A DNA stretch of 64,000 nucleotides, from positions 152,749 to 216,748 of the forward strand of contig NZ_KQ236747.1 in NCBI RefSeq assembly GCF_001185345.1, in the 5' to 3' direction. The translations under genes were made by a program, and so were the position numbers. The notes beneath the pieces were generated by a model that did no database searches, was not told the origin of the DNA, and worked only from the letters and a program-made list of their open reading frames with translations. Shown here one piece after another: positions 16,015-24,905 of the stretch (the first letter of the stretch is position 1; every line of letters starts with the position of its first letter). Source of the DNA: Dorea sp. D27 (lineage in GTDB: Bacteria > Bacillota > Clostridia > Lachnospirales > Lachnospiraceae).

Positions 16015-16623
16015 ATGAATGAGAATAGGGAGGGTATGTACAGCCGGGTGATAGCCGTGACGAACCGGCATCTGTGCCACGGGCCTTTTCTTGAGCAGAT
16101 AGCGCATATCTGCTCAAGACATCCGCGGTGCGTGCTTCTGCGCGAGAAAGACATGCCGGAAGAAGAATACGGACACCTGCTTGCACAAGTGAGGGACATC
16201 TGTGACGCGCACCATGTATTTTGTATTCCGCATACGTTTTCCGGCGTGGCTTCCGCTCAGAGGGCATCTGCAATCCATCTGCCTCTTCCAGTGCTGAAGG
16301 GGCATGGGGGTATTCCGGGTCATTTTCGCTGGCTGGGCACGTCTGTCCACTCCGTCTCAGAAGCAGTAGAAGCAGAGCGCCTTGGAGCATCGTATGTGAC
16401 GGCAGGACATATCTTCGCCACGGACTGCAAGCGGGGAGCAGTTCCACGGGGCATCCGTTTTCTTCGGGAAGTATGTGATGCGGTGAGTATACCCGTGTAT
16501 GCTATCGGAGGGATGCAGGGCACATCCGCATGCATAGAGAAGATGTGCGCCGCGGGTGCCGCCGGTATCTGTGTCATGTCAGAGTGTATGCGCTGGCAGG
16601 ACAGCCTCCCTCTTGTAACATAA
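16015..16623 (+). CDS. thiE: Thiamine phosphate synthase (ThiE/TenI family)
   Basis: The 202-residue TIM barrel of the ThiE/TenI family couples thiazole phosphate with HMP diphosphate. LLREKDMPEEEY, HLPLPVL, LGTSVHSVSEA and YVTAGHIFATDCKRG match the substrate-binding loops, and VYAIGGM the phosphate loop. The C-terminus is on the short side, and TenI-like aromatase activity cannot be excluded. It closes the thi set, 14 bases after thiH. Confidence 0.82.
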   Translation: MNENREGMYSRVIAVTNRHLCHGPFLEQIAHICSRHPRCVLLREKDMPEEEYGHLLAQVRDICDAHHVFCIPHTFSGVASAQRASAIHLPLPVLKGHGGIPGHFRWLGTSVHSVSEAVEAERLGASYVTAGHIFATDCKRGAVPRGIRFLREVCDAVSIPVYAIGGMQGTSACIEKMCAAGAAGICVMSECMRWQDSLPLVT

Positions 16624-16678
16624 TCTGTTTTAGTCTATAGTGTATATATAAGAAGTATACGAAGAGAGGACAAAAGAG

Positions 16679-17605
16679 ATGATTTATGACAATGTGTTAG
16701 AGGCAGTCGGCAATACTCCGCTCATCCGCCTGAACCGGATGACCGGACCGGAAGACGCGGAGATTCTCGTAAAGTTCGAGGCAGTGAATATAGGTGGTTC
16801 CGTCAAGACGAGGACTGCTCTTAATATGATTGAGACGGCGGAAAAACGGGGACTGATCCATAAGGATACTATCATCGTAGAGCCGACGAGCGGCAACCAG
16901 GGAATCGGCCTGGCGCTGATAGGGGCAGTGAAAGGATATAAGACGGTTATCATCATGCCCGATTCTGTCAGCGAGGAGAGAAGGAAGCTGGTGTGCAATT
17001 ACGGGGCAGAAGTCAGACTTGTCCACGATGCAGGTAACATCGGAGACTGCATCGACGAATGTCTGCGGACTGCGCTGCAGATGGCGGAAGAAGATTCCAA
17101 CGTATATGTTCCGCAGCAGTTTGAAAATGAGGCCAACAGCGCGGCCCACAGGGAACAGACGGGGCAGGAGATTCTGAGGCAGGCAGGGAAGCCGATTCAC
17201 GGATTTTGTTCCGGGATAGGTACCGGAGGCACGATAACCGGTATCGGCGAGGCGCTCAAGGCTGAGAATCCTGACATAGAGATATGGGCCATAGAGCCGG
17301 AAAATGCTGCCATACTGTCTGGAAGAAAAGTAGGTACCCACTTGCAGATGGGCATCGGCGACGGTGTCATCCCCGAGATACTAAACCAGAAGATCTATGA
17401 TGATATCGTGATAGTGACAGACGAGGAAGCGCTCGCTGCTGCAAAGGAACTTGCCGGCAAGGAAGGGCTCATGTGCGGAATCAGCAGCGGTACGAATGTG
17501 GCGGCGGCTGTCCGTATGGCGAAGAAGCTTGGCAGAGGAAAGACGGTGGTAACCGTGCTGGCCGATACGGCAGAGCGTTACTTTTCTACGCCGCTGTTCC
17601 AGTAA
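16679..17605 (+). CDS. cysK: Cysteine synthase (O-acetylserine sulfhydrylase)
   Basis: The 308-residue PLP enzyme forms cysteine from O-acetylserine and sulfide. GGSVKTRTALNMIE has the Schiff-base lysine (Asn-Ile-Gly-Gly-Ser-Val-Lys), PTSGNQGIGLALIGA the substrate loop and GIGTGGTITGIGEAL the phosphate-binding loop. It lies 55 bases after thiE with AT-rich possible promoter sequence between, and 30 bases before the TGA-containing ArsC-like gene. It could supply the cysteine whose sulfur enters ThiS. CysK versus a cystathionine-related variant is not resolved. Confidence 0.9.
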   Translation: MIYDNVLEAVGNTPLIRLNRMTGPEDAEILVKFEAVNIGGSVKTRTALNMIETAEKRGLIHKDTIIVEPTSGNQGIGLALIGAVKGYKTVIIMPDSVSEERRKLVCNYGAEVRLVHDAGNIGDCIDECLRTALQMAEEDSNVYVPQQFENEANSAAHREQTGQEILRQAGKPIHGFCSGIGTGGTITGIGEALKAENPDIEIWAIEPENAAILSGRKVGTHLQMGIGDGVIPEILNQKIYDDIVIVTDEEALAAAKELAGKEGLMCGISSGTNVAAAVRMAKKLGRGKTVVTVLADTAERYFSTPLFQ

Positions 17606-17635
17606 TAGAATAAGACGATAAAAGGAGGTAAGGCA

Positions 17636-17992
17636 ATGCATGTACTATTTTTAGAATATCCGAAGTGAACTACGTGTAAACGGGCCAGGAAATGGCTGGA
17701 GGACAATGGCATAGCATTTGAAGCCAGACATATCATCGAGGAGAATCCTGCTGCTGCGGAATTGGAAGAATGGCATAAAAGAAGCAATCTTCCGCTGAAG
17801 CGTTTTTTCAACACGAGCGGGATGAAATATAGAGAGCTTGGATTAAAAGAGAGGCTTCCGAAGATGAGCGAGAAAGAGCAGTATGAGCTCCTGTCTACAG
17901 ACGGGATGCTCGTAAAGCGTCCGCTGCTCATCGGCACGGACTTTGCTGTTGCCGGCTTTAAAGAGCAGGAGTGGCAGAAAGTTTTGATGTAG
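17636..17992 (+). CDS. ArsC/Spx-family thioredoxin-fold protein with probable selenocysteine (in-frame TGA)
   Basis: The ATG at 17636 follows AAAGGAGGTAAGGCA. The frame runs MHVLFLEYPK, then TGA at 17666-17668, then TTCKRARKWLEDNG, and stays open to TAG at 17990-17992 (118 residues, the normal family length). In relatives the codon at residue 11 is the catalytic Cys of YPKCxTC, so TGA replaces exactly that residue, while Cys14 and the LKRFFNTSG and DGMLVKRPLLIG blocks are kept. Bases 17684-17696 can form GCCA-GGAAA-TGGC, with loop G about 20 bases after TGA, as expected for a bacterial SECIS. A UGA read as selenocysteine is therefore more likely than a nonsense mutation. No selenocysteine machinery genes are in this window. 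Confidence 0.78.
17669..17705 (+). promoter_or_regulatory. Candidate bacterial SECIS hairpin
   Basis: Right after the in-frame TGA (17666-17668), GGCCA (17683-17687) pairs with TGGCT (17693-17697) around a GGAAA loop. Known bacterial SECIS elements have a small apical loop starting with G about 16-37 bases after UGA, which this fits. Stability was not computed. Confidence 0.55.
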
Positions 17993-18029
17993 AAGCGCCC
18001 GCCATGCATACGGTAAGAGAAAGGTGTAG

Positions 18030-18072
18030 AAAGTCCCGGAACCGGATTTGTGTAACTGGTTTCGGGACTTTT
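18030..18072. terminator. Bidirectional terminator between the ArsC-like gene and the MntR-like gene
   Basis: AAAGTCCCGGAACC (18030-18043) pairs with GGTTTCGGGACTTT (18059-18072), with A and T runs on either side. It serves the rightward thi-cysK operon end and the leftward regulator gene, whose stop codon lies inside the stem. Confidence 0.85.
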
Positions 18073-18490
18073 ATAATTGTGGAAGCCGGTCCATAAGCCG
18101 TGCCAGATTTCCAATCGTTTTTTTATCTATGTAATGCTCAATCTTCTCCACTTGCTCCAGCTCATTTTCCGTGCCGTTCAAAAGGCAGAGGAAGCGATGG
18201 AGCACTTCATGGCGGTAAAGCAGATAATTACCGGCTTCCCGTCCTTTTTCTGTTGCGGTAAGATACCCGTATTTTTCAAACTTGAGGTATCCTTTTTCCT
18301 TCAGTGTCCCGACCATCTTGGAGGCGGAGGACGGCTTTACGTGCAATTGCCCGGAGAGCTCCTGTATACGGACGACATCTTTTTCCAGCAGCATCCGGCA
18401 TATCATTTCCAGATAGTCCTCCATAGATGCAGTCAAATCTTCATGGCAATTCAGCTCATACCCTTTCTGCGTGTAGAAATTATCTTCCAT
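18071..18490 (-). CDS. DtxR/MntR-family metal-dependent repressor
   Basis: The 139-residue regulator has an N-terminal winged helix (about 23-75, VRIQELSGQLHVKPSSASKM) and a C-terminal dimerisation and metal-binding domain. Residues matching MntR ligands are visible: SMEDYLEMI near the start, RHEVLHRF, and VEKIEHYI. It lacks the SH3-like third domain of DtxR, so it is MntR-sized. It is divergent from feoAB with a palindrome between them. Iron-responsive control of feoAB is likely, though manganese is possible. Confidence 0.88.
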   Translation of the reverse strand: MEDNFYTQKGYELNCHEDLTASMEDYLEMICRMLLEKDVVRIQELSGQLHVKPSSASKMVGTLKEKGYLKFEKYGYLTATEKGREAGNYLLYRHEVLHRFLCLLNGTENELEQVEKIEHYIDKKTIGNLARLMDRLPQL

Positions 18491-18545
18491 TCTCTATCTC
18501 CTGTCATAAAGTTTGTAACAAAATATAAATTTTTCAATACTCTGG

Positions 18546-18573
18546 TAGTAGGAAAGAAAGTTTCCTTAGACTA
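18546..18573. promoter_or_regulatory. Palindromic operator upstream of feoAB
   Basis: AGGAAA-GAAAG-TTTCCT at 18550-18566, within TAGTAGGAAA and TTTCCTTAGACTA, is a near-symmetrical site 35 bases before feoA, between it and the divergent DtxR/MntR-type gene. It is a plausible binding site for that repressor. Confidence 0.5.
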
Positions 18574-18599
18574 AATTGTATGAGATGGTGGTGAATTTT

Positions 18600-18839
18600 A
18601 TGAACAGGGAAGTATGTCTGAATGAGATAGAACCGGGTCAGACCGCGGTTATAAAACAGCTCCTGTCAGATGGAAGTATCCGCAGGCGGCTTCTGGACAT
18701 CGGCCTGGTAGAAGGGACTCTCGTAGAATGTGTCGGACGCAGTCCGGGCGGAGATCCTTCCGCATATCTGATACGGGGAGCCGTGATAGCTATCCGTTCG
18801 GAAGACAGCACTCGTATAACAATCCATGAGCAGAGGTGA
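18600..18839 (+). CDS. feoA: Ferrous iron transport protein A
   Basis: This roughly 79-residue SH3-like protein aids FeoB in Fe(II) uptake. The central RRLLDIGLVEGTLVECVGRSP stretch is typical. The frame starts eight codons earlier, but the ATG at 18600 has GGTGGTG at proper distance and gives the normal family N-terminus. feoB follows after 8 bases. Confidence 0.88.
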   Translation: MNREVCLNEIEPGQTAVIKQLLSDGSIRRRLLDIGLVEGTLVECVGRSPGGDPSAYLIRGAVIAIRSEDSTRITIHEQR

Positions 18840-18847
18840 CGGTGTAG

Positions 18848-21007
18848 ATGGGACTTACAAATAAATCGACAGGAAAAGGGGCGGCCGGCAGAGCGCTTCT
18901 TATCAGAAAGCCGTCCCAGGATACAAAGGTGGTTGCTCTGGCCGGTAATCCTAATGTGGGGAAAAGTACGGTGTTCAACGGTCTTACGGGGATGAACCAG
19001 CATACGGGAAACTGGCCTGGAAAGACGGTGACAAATGCCCAGGGCCTGTGCAGTTCGCAACGACATTCTTATGTGCTCGTAGATATTCCCGGCACCTATT
19101 CCCTCATGGCCCATTCGGCGGAAGAGGAAGTTGCACGGAACTTTATCTGTTTTGGGGGCGCCGATGAAGTGGTCGTCGTCTGTGACGCCACATGCCTGGA
19201 GCGGAACCTGAACCTTGTGCTTCAGACGATTGAGATATGCGACAGTGTCATCGTCTGTGTAAATCTACTGGATGAAGCGGAGAGAAAACAGATTCGGGTA
19301 AACCTCGATGTATTGGAAAAGAGACTGGGTGTTCCGGTCGTGGGTGCAGTGGCGCGTGAGAAAAAAAGTCTGGATTCCCTTCTTGCCAAGATGGATGATG
19401 TGGCAGACGGGAATGAAAGAACCCGCACTCCGGTCGAAATCAGCTATCCTGATGAGATAGAGCAGGCGGCGGCCATCGTCATGCCGGCCGCCGCGGACGT
19501 GATAAAAAGAAGCGGGCGCAAAAGCCCGTCGTCTAAGTGGCTGGCCCTGAAGCTGCTGGAAGGTGACGACTCCCTTTTGAAGGAATTAGAGACAGCATTC
19601 GGAACAGACATTACAAAAGAGAGAGAGACAGCCGAAGCGCTGGATAAAGCATATGCATTGCTGGAAGAGAAGGGGATTGACAGGAATGGGCTGAAAGATA
19701 TGATTGTATCGGCCATCGTAAAGCAGGCAGAGGACATCAGCAGGGCGGCGGTACAGTGTGGGGGGAGAGGCTACAGCGGCATGGATAAAAAGCTGGATAC
19801 CGTTCTGACCAGCCGCAGAACAGGTTACCCTGTCATGATTGCGCTTCTGGCATTCGTCCTCTGGCTGACGATAACAGGTGCCAATTATCCTTCACAGCTT
19901 CTGTCTGAGGGGCTGTTCTGGATACAGGATAGGCTGATGGAGCTGTGTATACATATGAGGGTGCCGGGCTGGATAGCCGGTATGCTTATACAAGGCGTGT
20001 ACCGGGTGCTGGCGTGGGTCGTATCTGTCATGCTTCCGCCGATGGCCATCTTTTTCCCCCTTTTCACACTGCTTGAGGATGCAGGATATCTGCCAAGGGT
20101 AGCGTACAATCTTGACAAACCGTTTAAAAGATGCTGCGCCTGCGGCAAGCAGGCCTTGAGTATGTGCATGGGATTTGGGTGCAACGCGGCAGGCATCGTC
20201 GGCTGCCGCATCATCGATTCTCCAAGGGAACGGCTGATTGCGATGCTCACGAACAACTTCGTTCCGTGCAACGGAAGGTTTCCTACGCTGATAGCACTGA
20301 TAACAATGTTCTTTATCGGGACAAATGGCGGACCGGGTTCCACTTTACTGGCAGCGTTAATGCTGACCGCTGTCATTGTGCTCGGAGTGTTGATGACATT
20401 CCTCGTCTCGGGGATGTTATCCAAGACGCTGTTGAAAGGCGTCCCATCTTCCTTTACATTAGAGCTGCCTCCTTACAGACGGCCGCAGATAGGAAAGGTC
20501 ATCGTCCGCTCTATATTTGACAGGACGCTGTTTGTCCTTGGCCGGGCGGTTGTCGTGGCAGCACCGGCGGGACTCATCATATGGCTGCTGGCAAATGTTG
20601 ATGCAGGTGGTATAAGCCTGCTGACACGCTGCTGTGGCTTTCTCGATCCGTTTGCCAGGCTGCTCGGGCTCGATGGGGTAATCCTCATGGCATTCATACT
20701 TGGATTTCCGGCCAATGAGATCGTAATACCGATTATCATCATGGCGTATACGGCACAGGGAAGCATTTTGGAGATGGATAGCCTTACGCAGATGCACCAG
20801 CTCTTTGTTGACAATGGCTGGACGTGGGTCACAGCCGTCTGCACGATGCTGTTTTCCCTCATGCACTGGCCGTGTTCTACAACGCTGCTTACGATAAGAA
20901 AAGAGACAGGGGGAATCAAATGGATGGCGGCGGCGTTCCTTATTCCGACGGTGACAGGGATGCTGTTCTGCTTTCTCGTGTCCCGGGCTGCGCTGCTCGT
21001 GATGTGA
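18848..21007 (+). CDS. feoB: Ferrous iron transporter FeoB
   Basis: The 719-residue protein imports Fe(II). The N-terminal G domain shows GNPNVGKST (G1), DIPGTYSL (G3) and NLLD (G4), then a helical linker (about 190-320) and a membrane domain with Gate motifs. CGKQALSMCMGFGCNAAGI and NNFVPCNGRFPTLIAL carry conserved cysteines of the pore. Length is typical. It is the second gene of feoAB, with a strong terminator after it. Metal-dependent repression by the adjacent regulator is probable. Confidence 0.95.
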   Translation: MGLTNKSTGKGAAGRALLIRKPSQDTKVVALAGNPNVGKSTVFNGLTGMNQHTGNWPGKTVTNAQGLCSSQRHSYVLVDIPGTYSLMAHSAEEEVARNFICFGGADEVVVVCDATCLERNLNLVLQTIEICDSVIVCVNLLDEAERKQIRVNLDVLEKRLGVPVVGAVAREKKSLDSLLAKMDDVADGNERTRTPVEISYPDEIEQAAAIVMPAAADVIKRSGRKSPSSKWLALKLLEGDDSLLKELETAFGTDITKERETAEALDKAYALLEEKGIDRNGLKDMIVSAIVKQAEDISRAAVQCGGRGYSGMDKKLDTVLTSRRTGYPVMIALLAFVLWLTITGANYPSQLLSEGLFWIQDRLMELCIHMRVPGWIAGMLIQGVYRVLAWVVSVMLPPMAIFFPLFTLLEDAGYLPRVAYNLDKPFKRCCACGKQALSMCMGFGCNAAGIVGCRIIDSPRERLIAMLTNNFVPCNGRFPTLIALITMFFIGTNGGPGSTLLAALMLTAVIVLGVLMTFLVSGMLSKTLLKGVPSSFTLELPPYRRPQIGKVIVRSIFDRTLFVLGRAVVVAAPAGLIIWLLANVDAGGISLLTRCCGFLDPFARLLGLDGVILMAFILGFPANEIVIPIIIMAYTAQGSILEMDSLTQMHQLFVDNGWTWVTAVCTMLFSLMHWPCSTTLLTIRKETGGIKWMAAAFLIPTVTGMLFCFLVSRAALLVM

Positions 21008-21137
21008 CAGTTTGGTGAAATGTAACAAAAGGCGAAGGCCTGAAAGTTGTGCATTTTACTGAAAAAAAGAATACCTGAAAAAAATAGTTAGAAAATTCGG
21101 GCGCAAGGTAGTAAAATAAAAGTGAACAATGAAAAGG

Positions 21138-21175
21138 AAATGCCAGAAGAAGCTGCATGTTCTTCTGGCATTTTT
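21138..21175 (+). terminator. Terminator after feoAB
   Basis: AAATGCCAGAAGA (21138-21150) pairs with TCTTCTGGCATTT (21161-21173), ending in a T run. Confidence 0.88.
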
Positions 21176-21212
21176 GTAAGCCTGGTGTTATCTGAGTGAT
21201 TGGAGTGATAGG

Positions 21213-21722
21213 ATGTTCCAGATAGGAGACCACATCATCTGTGGAAAATATGGCGTGTGCACTGTAGAGGCTGTAGGGCCGATTGATATCAGCGGTGCTG
21301 CAAAAAAGAGGCTTTATTATACGCTCGTGCCTGTATATGACAGCAACAGCAGGACCTATGTGCCTGTGGATAATGACAAGATTATCATGCGTCCTGTCAT
21401 ATCGAGAGAGCATGCCAATGAACTGGTGGACAATATAAAGGATATCGACGCGCTGTGGATTCAGGATGAGAAGAAGAGGGAACTGTCGTTTAAGGAGGCC
21501 CTCTATAAGTATGACTGCCGTGAATGGGTTAAGATAATCAAGACAATCTATCACCGCAGGCAGGCCAGGATTGCACAAGGCAAGAAAGTTACGGCGGGAG
21601 ACGAGCGCTTTCTGCACATGGCGGAAGATAACCTGTATGGGGAACTGGCAGTTGCCCTCAGGATGAAGAAGGAGGACGTGGAGGAGTTTATCATCAACAG
21701 GATAAGGGTGCTTGAGAAGTAA
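21213..21722 (+). CDS. CarD-family transcription factor
   Basis: The 169-residue protein has the N-terminal CarD/TRCF RNA polymerase-interaction domain (IGDHIICGKYGVCTVEAVG then YVPVDNDKIIMRPV, about 1-65) and a helical C-terminal domain (about 75-165) with KEALYKYDCREWVKIIKTIY. Such proteins bind the polymerase beta subunit and promoter DNA and tune open-complex stability. The ATG is preceded by the weak site GGAGTGATAGG. It seems monocistronic. Confidence 0.9.
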   Translation: MFQIGDHIICGKYGVCTVEAVGPIDISGAAKKRLYYTLVPVYDSNSRTYVPVDNDKIIMRPVISREHANELVDNIKDIDALWIQDEKKRELSFKEALYKYDCREWVKIIKTIYHRRQARIAQGKKVTAGDERFLHMAEDNLYGELAVALRMKKEDVEEFIINRIRVLEK

Positions 21723-21818
21723 TCAGCTATTGGAATTCCTTCCGTGAAGAGGTATAATATAGATAAGAAAACGGGACGGATGTGTATTGTTGCAGGCTGA
21801 AAGGAAGGAGTGGGCAGT

Positions 21819-22442
21819 ATGACGGATAATGTTATTATTACAATCGGGCGTCAATGTGGAAGCGGGGGGCGTGAGATCGGAATGCGTCTCGCCAAGAGGC
21901 TGGATATACCGCTTTATGACCACAATCTGGTGGAGATGGCGGCCAGGGAACTGGATATCAGCGAGGAGGCCGCAAGAGAAGTAGATGAGACAGCACTCAG
22001 CAGCTTTCTGGCATCTTATATCACAGGTCCTGGTGATTACGTTGCTTACATGAACGCTGAGGATTATATGCGGCCTCTCAGCGAGCGGGTATATAAAGCG
22101 CAGTCCGAGATTATCCGCAGGCTGGCAAAGAGGAGCCCCTGTGTTGTTGTAGGCAGATGCGCGGACTATGTCCTTCAGGACTGTCCGAACTGTATCAGCG
22201 TGTTTATCTGTGCGGATAAGGAGGACCGGGTCAAGAGGATATCGCAGCTGCAGGAGATACCAGAGCGGAAGGCAGCTGAAAAGATTAAGAAGATAGACCG
22301 GGAGAGAAAATACTATTACGAGACGAATACAGGCGAGGACTGGGGGAAAGCATCTTCCTATCAGCTTGTCCTCAATGTGAGCCGTCTCGGGCTTGGCAAG
22401 ACGGTTGATATTCTCGCCTCTCTGTTTGAAGGCATCGGATAG
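21819..22442 (+). CDS. Cytidylate kinase-like protein (AAA/P-loop kinase)
   Basis: This 207-residue P-loop protein of the cytidylate kinase-like family starts IITIGRQCGSGGREIGMRLA, where GSGGREIG replaces the classic Walker A as in this family. VVVGRCADYVLQD and KIDRERKYYYETNTGEDWG are further marks. The physiological substrate of this family is not established, and these proteins are distinct from Cmk. A GTG at 21810 is possible, but the ATG at 21819 has AAGGAAGGAG at the better distance. Confidence 0.82.
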   Translation: MTDNVIITIGRQCGSGGREIGMRLAKRLDIPLYDHNLVEMAARELDISEEAAREVDETALSSFLASYITGPGDYVAYMNAEDYMRPLSERVYKAQSEIIRRLAKRSPCVVVGRCADYVLQDCPNCISVFICADKEDRVKRISQLQEIPERKAAEKIKKIDRERKYYYETNTGEDWGKASSYQLVLNVSRLGLGKTVDILASLFEGIG

Positions 22443-22458
22443 CCAAATGAATACATGA

Positions 22459-22496
22459 GGGCCGGATTCCTGTGTAAAGGGGTCTGGCCCCTTTTT
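22459..22496. repeat. Dispersed palindromic repeat, family A (copy 1)
   Basis: GGGCCGGATTCC pairs imperfectly with GGGGTCTGGCCCC, followed by five T. It belongs to the GGGGTC(T/A)G(A/G)CCCC family also seen near 35565, 45900, 50066 and 56450. Here it can act as a terminator behind the kinase gene. Confidence 0.65.
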
Positions 22497-22581
22497 CGAT
22501 ATGGGAGATACGTATTGAACATTCGCCGGATGTTAAGGTATAATGTATTAGGAAATATAATTTAGAAGGAGAGCAAGGATC

Positions 22582-23421
22582 ATGATACAGGACATTGAGC
22601 CATGCCGGTTTTCCAATGAGTACAAGCCAGAGGCGCCGGACGGCGCGAGCTTTCTATTATGTTACAGTGGAAGAAAAGTGCTTGTGAGGAAGACCGGTCA
22701 GAATGAGATAGCCTTTCCTGCCTTTCAGGAGATGGAACCGTATACGGAAGGGCTGTATGAGGACTATACGTATCTGTTTTCTATAGATGGGCAGCGCTTT
22801 TACCTCGGGGAAGGAATCGGCTTCTATGAATCAGAGGAGTTTACGATGGAGGATACGGAGATATTCCGCACCGCGATGCCTCGGCATTTAGCGTTTGCCG
22901 GCATAACCGGGGCTCAGCTGTACCGTTGGTACAGCGGACACAGGTTCTGCGGAAGATGCGGCAGCAGAACGGAACGCGATGCGAAGGAGCGTATGCTTAA
23001 GTGCCCGTCATGCGGCAATGTGGAATATCCGAAGATCATGCCCGCTGTCATCATCGGCCTGACACACGGGAACCGTCTTCTGATGTCTAAGTATGCGAAC
23101 CGGGAGTTCAAAAAATATACATTGCTGGCCGGTTTTGCCGAGATTGGGGAGACGATAGAAGACACGGTGAGGCGTGAGGTTATGGAAGAAGTGGGACTGA
23201 AGGTGAAGAACATTACATATTATAAAAGCCAGCCGTGGTCCTTTTCGGATACGCTTCTTTTGGGCTTTTACGCCGAGCTGGACGGGGCTGAGGATATTAC
23301 GCTTGACGAAGATGAGCTGGCTTTGGCAGAGTGGTTCGAGCGGGAGGATATCCCTGTGGCGGCTACAGGGTTAAGCCTGACGAACGAGATGATTATGAGG
23401 TTTAAAAACAGAGAGATGTAG
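22582..23421 (+). CDS. nudC: NAD+ diphosphatase (Nudix hydrolase with zinc ribbon)
   Basis: The 279-residue enzyme cleaves NAD(H) to NMN(H) and AMP and may decap NAD-RNA. A zinc ribbon (CGRCG near residue 130, CPSCG near 148) precedes the Nudix box GFAEIGETIEDTVRREVMEE. The SQPWSF motif that marks the NADH pyrophosphatase subfamily follows. Length is a little above E. coli NudC. The start is preceded by AGAAGGAGAGC. cyuA follows after 48 bases. Confidence 0.92.
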   Translation: MIQDIEPCRFSNEYKPEAPDGASFLLCYSGRKVLVRKTGQNEIAFPAFQEMEPYTEGLYEDYTYLFSIDGQRFYLGEGIGFYESEEFTMEDTEIFRTAMPRHLAFAGITGAQLYRWYSGHRFCGRCGSRTERDAKERMLKCPSCGNVEYPKIMPAVIIGLTHGNRLLMSKYANREFKKYTLLAGFAEIGETIEDTVRREVMEEVGLKVKNITYYKSQPWSFSDTLLLGFYAELDGAEDITLDEDELALAEWFEREDIPVAATGLSLTNEMIMRFKNREM

Positions 23422-23469
23422 TGGGGGTAAGATACAGAAACGGTAAGATATGGAAACGGAGGAAGAGGT

Positions 23470-24747
23470 ATGAAAAGAGAGGATAAGATTTACGAATCGT
23501 ATGTGCAGATACTGAAAGAGGAGCTTGTTCCGGCAATGGGGTGCACGGAACCGATTGCGCTTGCATACGCTGCTGCCAGGGCGAGAGAGGTACTTGGGGA
23601 AGTGCCTGATAAAGTGCTTGTCGAGGCGAGCGGGAGCATCATCAAGAATGTAAAGAGTGTGATAGTGCCGAACACGAATCACCTGAAAGGGATTCCTGCG
23701 GCAGCGGCAGCAGGAATCATAGGCGGCAAGGCGGAACGGGAGCTGGAAGTCATCTCTGAGGTGTCAGAGGAAGAGATTCGCGAGATGCGGGCGTTTCTGG
23801 AGAGGACGGAGATGAAGGTGGTACATGTGGACAATGGAATCACATTTGACATCATCGTCACTGAGTATAAAGGGAACGACTATGCCAAAGTCCGTATCGC
23901 GAACTACCACACGAATATCGTCCTCATAGAAAAGAACGGGGAAAAGCGGTTGGAAACTCCTGTAGAAAGTGAGAAAGAGGAGGGGCTGACGGACAGGAGC
24001 ATACTGAACATGGAGGACATCTGGGACTTCATCCAGTCGCTTGACATAGAAGATGTGCGGGAAGTGCTGGATCAGCAGGTGACATATAATACCGCCATAT
24101 CTGAAGAAGGGCTGAAAGGGGACTATGGCGCCAACATAGGCAGCGTGCTTCTGAGCACGTACGGCAGCGACATCAAGACGAGGGCGAAGGCGAAAGCAGC
24201 GGCCGGTTCGGATGCCCGTATGAACGGCTGTGAACTTCCGGTAGTCATCAATTCAGGAAGCGGCAACCAGGGAATCACATGTTCCATTCCTGTCGTAGAA
24301 TATGCGAAGGAACTTGAGGTAAGTGAAGAGAAGATGTACCGTGCGCTTGCTCTTTCTAATCTCGTGGCCATACATCAGAAGACCGGAATCGGGCGTCTGT
24401 CCGCCTACTGCGGGGCAGTCAGCGCCGGCGCGGCCGCGGGAGCCGGGATTGCCTATCTGTGCAGCGGCGGGTATGAGGAAGTGATTCATACGGTGGTGAA
24501 TGCGCTTGCAATCGTGTCCGGCATCGTATGTGACGGCGCCAAGGCATCGTGTGCGGCCAAGATTGCCTCCTCTGTGGATGCCGGCATACTTGGGTACTAT
24601 ATGTATACGAACGGACAGCAGTTCTATGGCGGAGACGGCATAGTGACAAAAGGAGTGGAGGCTACGATAAAGAATGTCGGCCGCCTCGGTAAAGAAGGCA
24701 TGCGGGAGACGAACGAAGAGATTATCAAGATAATGGTAGAAGAGTGA
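23470..24747 (+). CDS. cyuA: L-cysteine desulfidase / L-serine dehydratase-like (UPF0597)
   Basis: The 425-residue protein matches CyuA/YhaM (UPF0597), an oxygen-sensitive [4Fe-4S] enzyme splitting cysteine to pyruvate, ammonia and sulfide. VPAMGCTEPIALAYAAARA near the N-terminus and the INSGSGNQGITCSIPVVEYA block carry conserved residues, and CDGAKASCAAKIASS gives C-terminal cysteines. It may have serine dehydratase activity. GGAGGAAGAGGT precedes the ATG. A role in cysteine breakdown or sulfide supply is likely. Confidence 0.85.
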   Translation: MKREDKIYESYVQILKEELVPAMGCTEPIALAYAAARAREVLGEVPDKVLVEASGSIIKNVKSVIVPNTNHLKGIPAAAAAGIIGGKAERELEVISEVSEEEIREMRAFLERTEMKVVHVDNGITFDIIVTEYKGNDYAKVRIANYHTNIVLIEKNGEKRLETPVESEKEEGLTDRSILNMEDIWDFIQSLDIEDVREVLDQQVTYNTAISEEGLKGDYGANIGSVLLSTYGSDIKTRAKAKAAAGSDARMNGCELPVVINSGSGNQGITCSIPVVEYAKELEVSEEKMYRALALSNLVAIHQKTGIGRLSAYCGAVSAGAAAGAGIAYLCSGGYEEVIHTVVNALAIVSGIVCDGAKASCAAKIASSVDAGILGYYMYTNGQQFYGGDGIVTKGVEATIKNVGRLGKEGMRETNEEIIKIMVEE

Positions 24748-24905
24748 ATGTACTGCGGCATGCAGGCTTGCGGATGAGGCTTCTAAGTACCTGGATTATG
24801 TCGATACGGGCAACTGCTGACAGAAAGTCGAATTTCTGCCCTTGCAAAAAAGCGGAAAAGAATATAAAATGAATACTTAACTTGGATGCGGGAGTGGAAT
24901 GTAAG

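Noticed and set aside
17762..17992. Shorter ArsC-like gene starting at the internal ATG 17762
   Set aside because: It lacks the N-terminal half of the thioredoxin fold and has no good ribosome-binding site. The upstream in-frame part with TGA at the catalytic Cys position and a strong AAAGGAGG explains the gene better.
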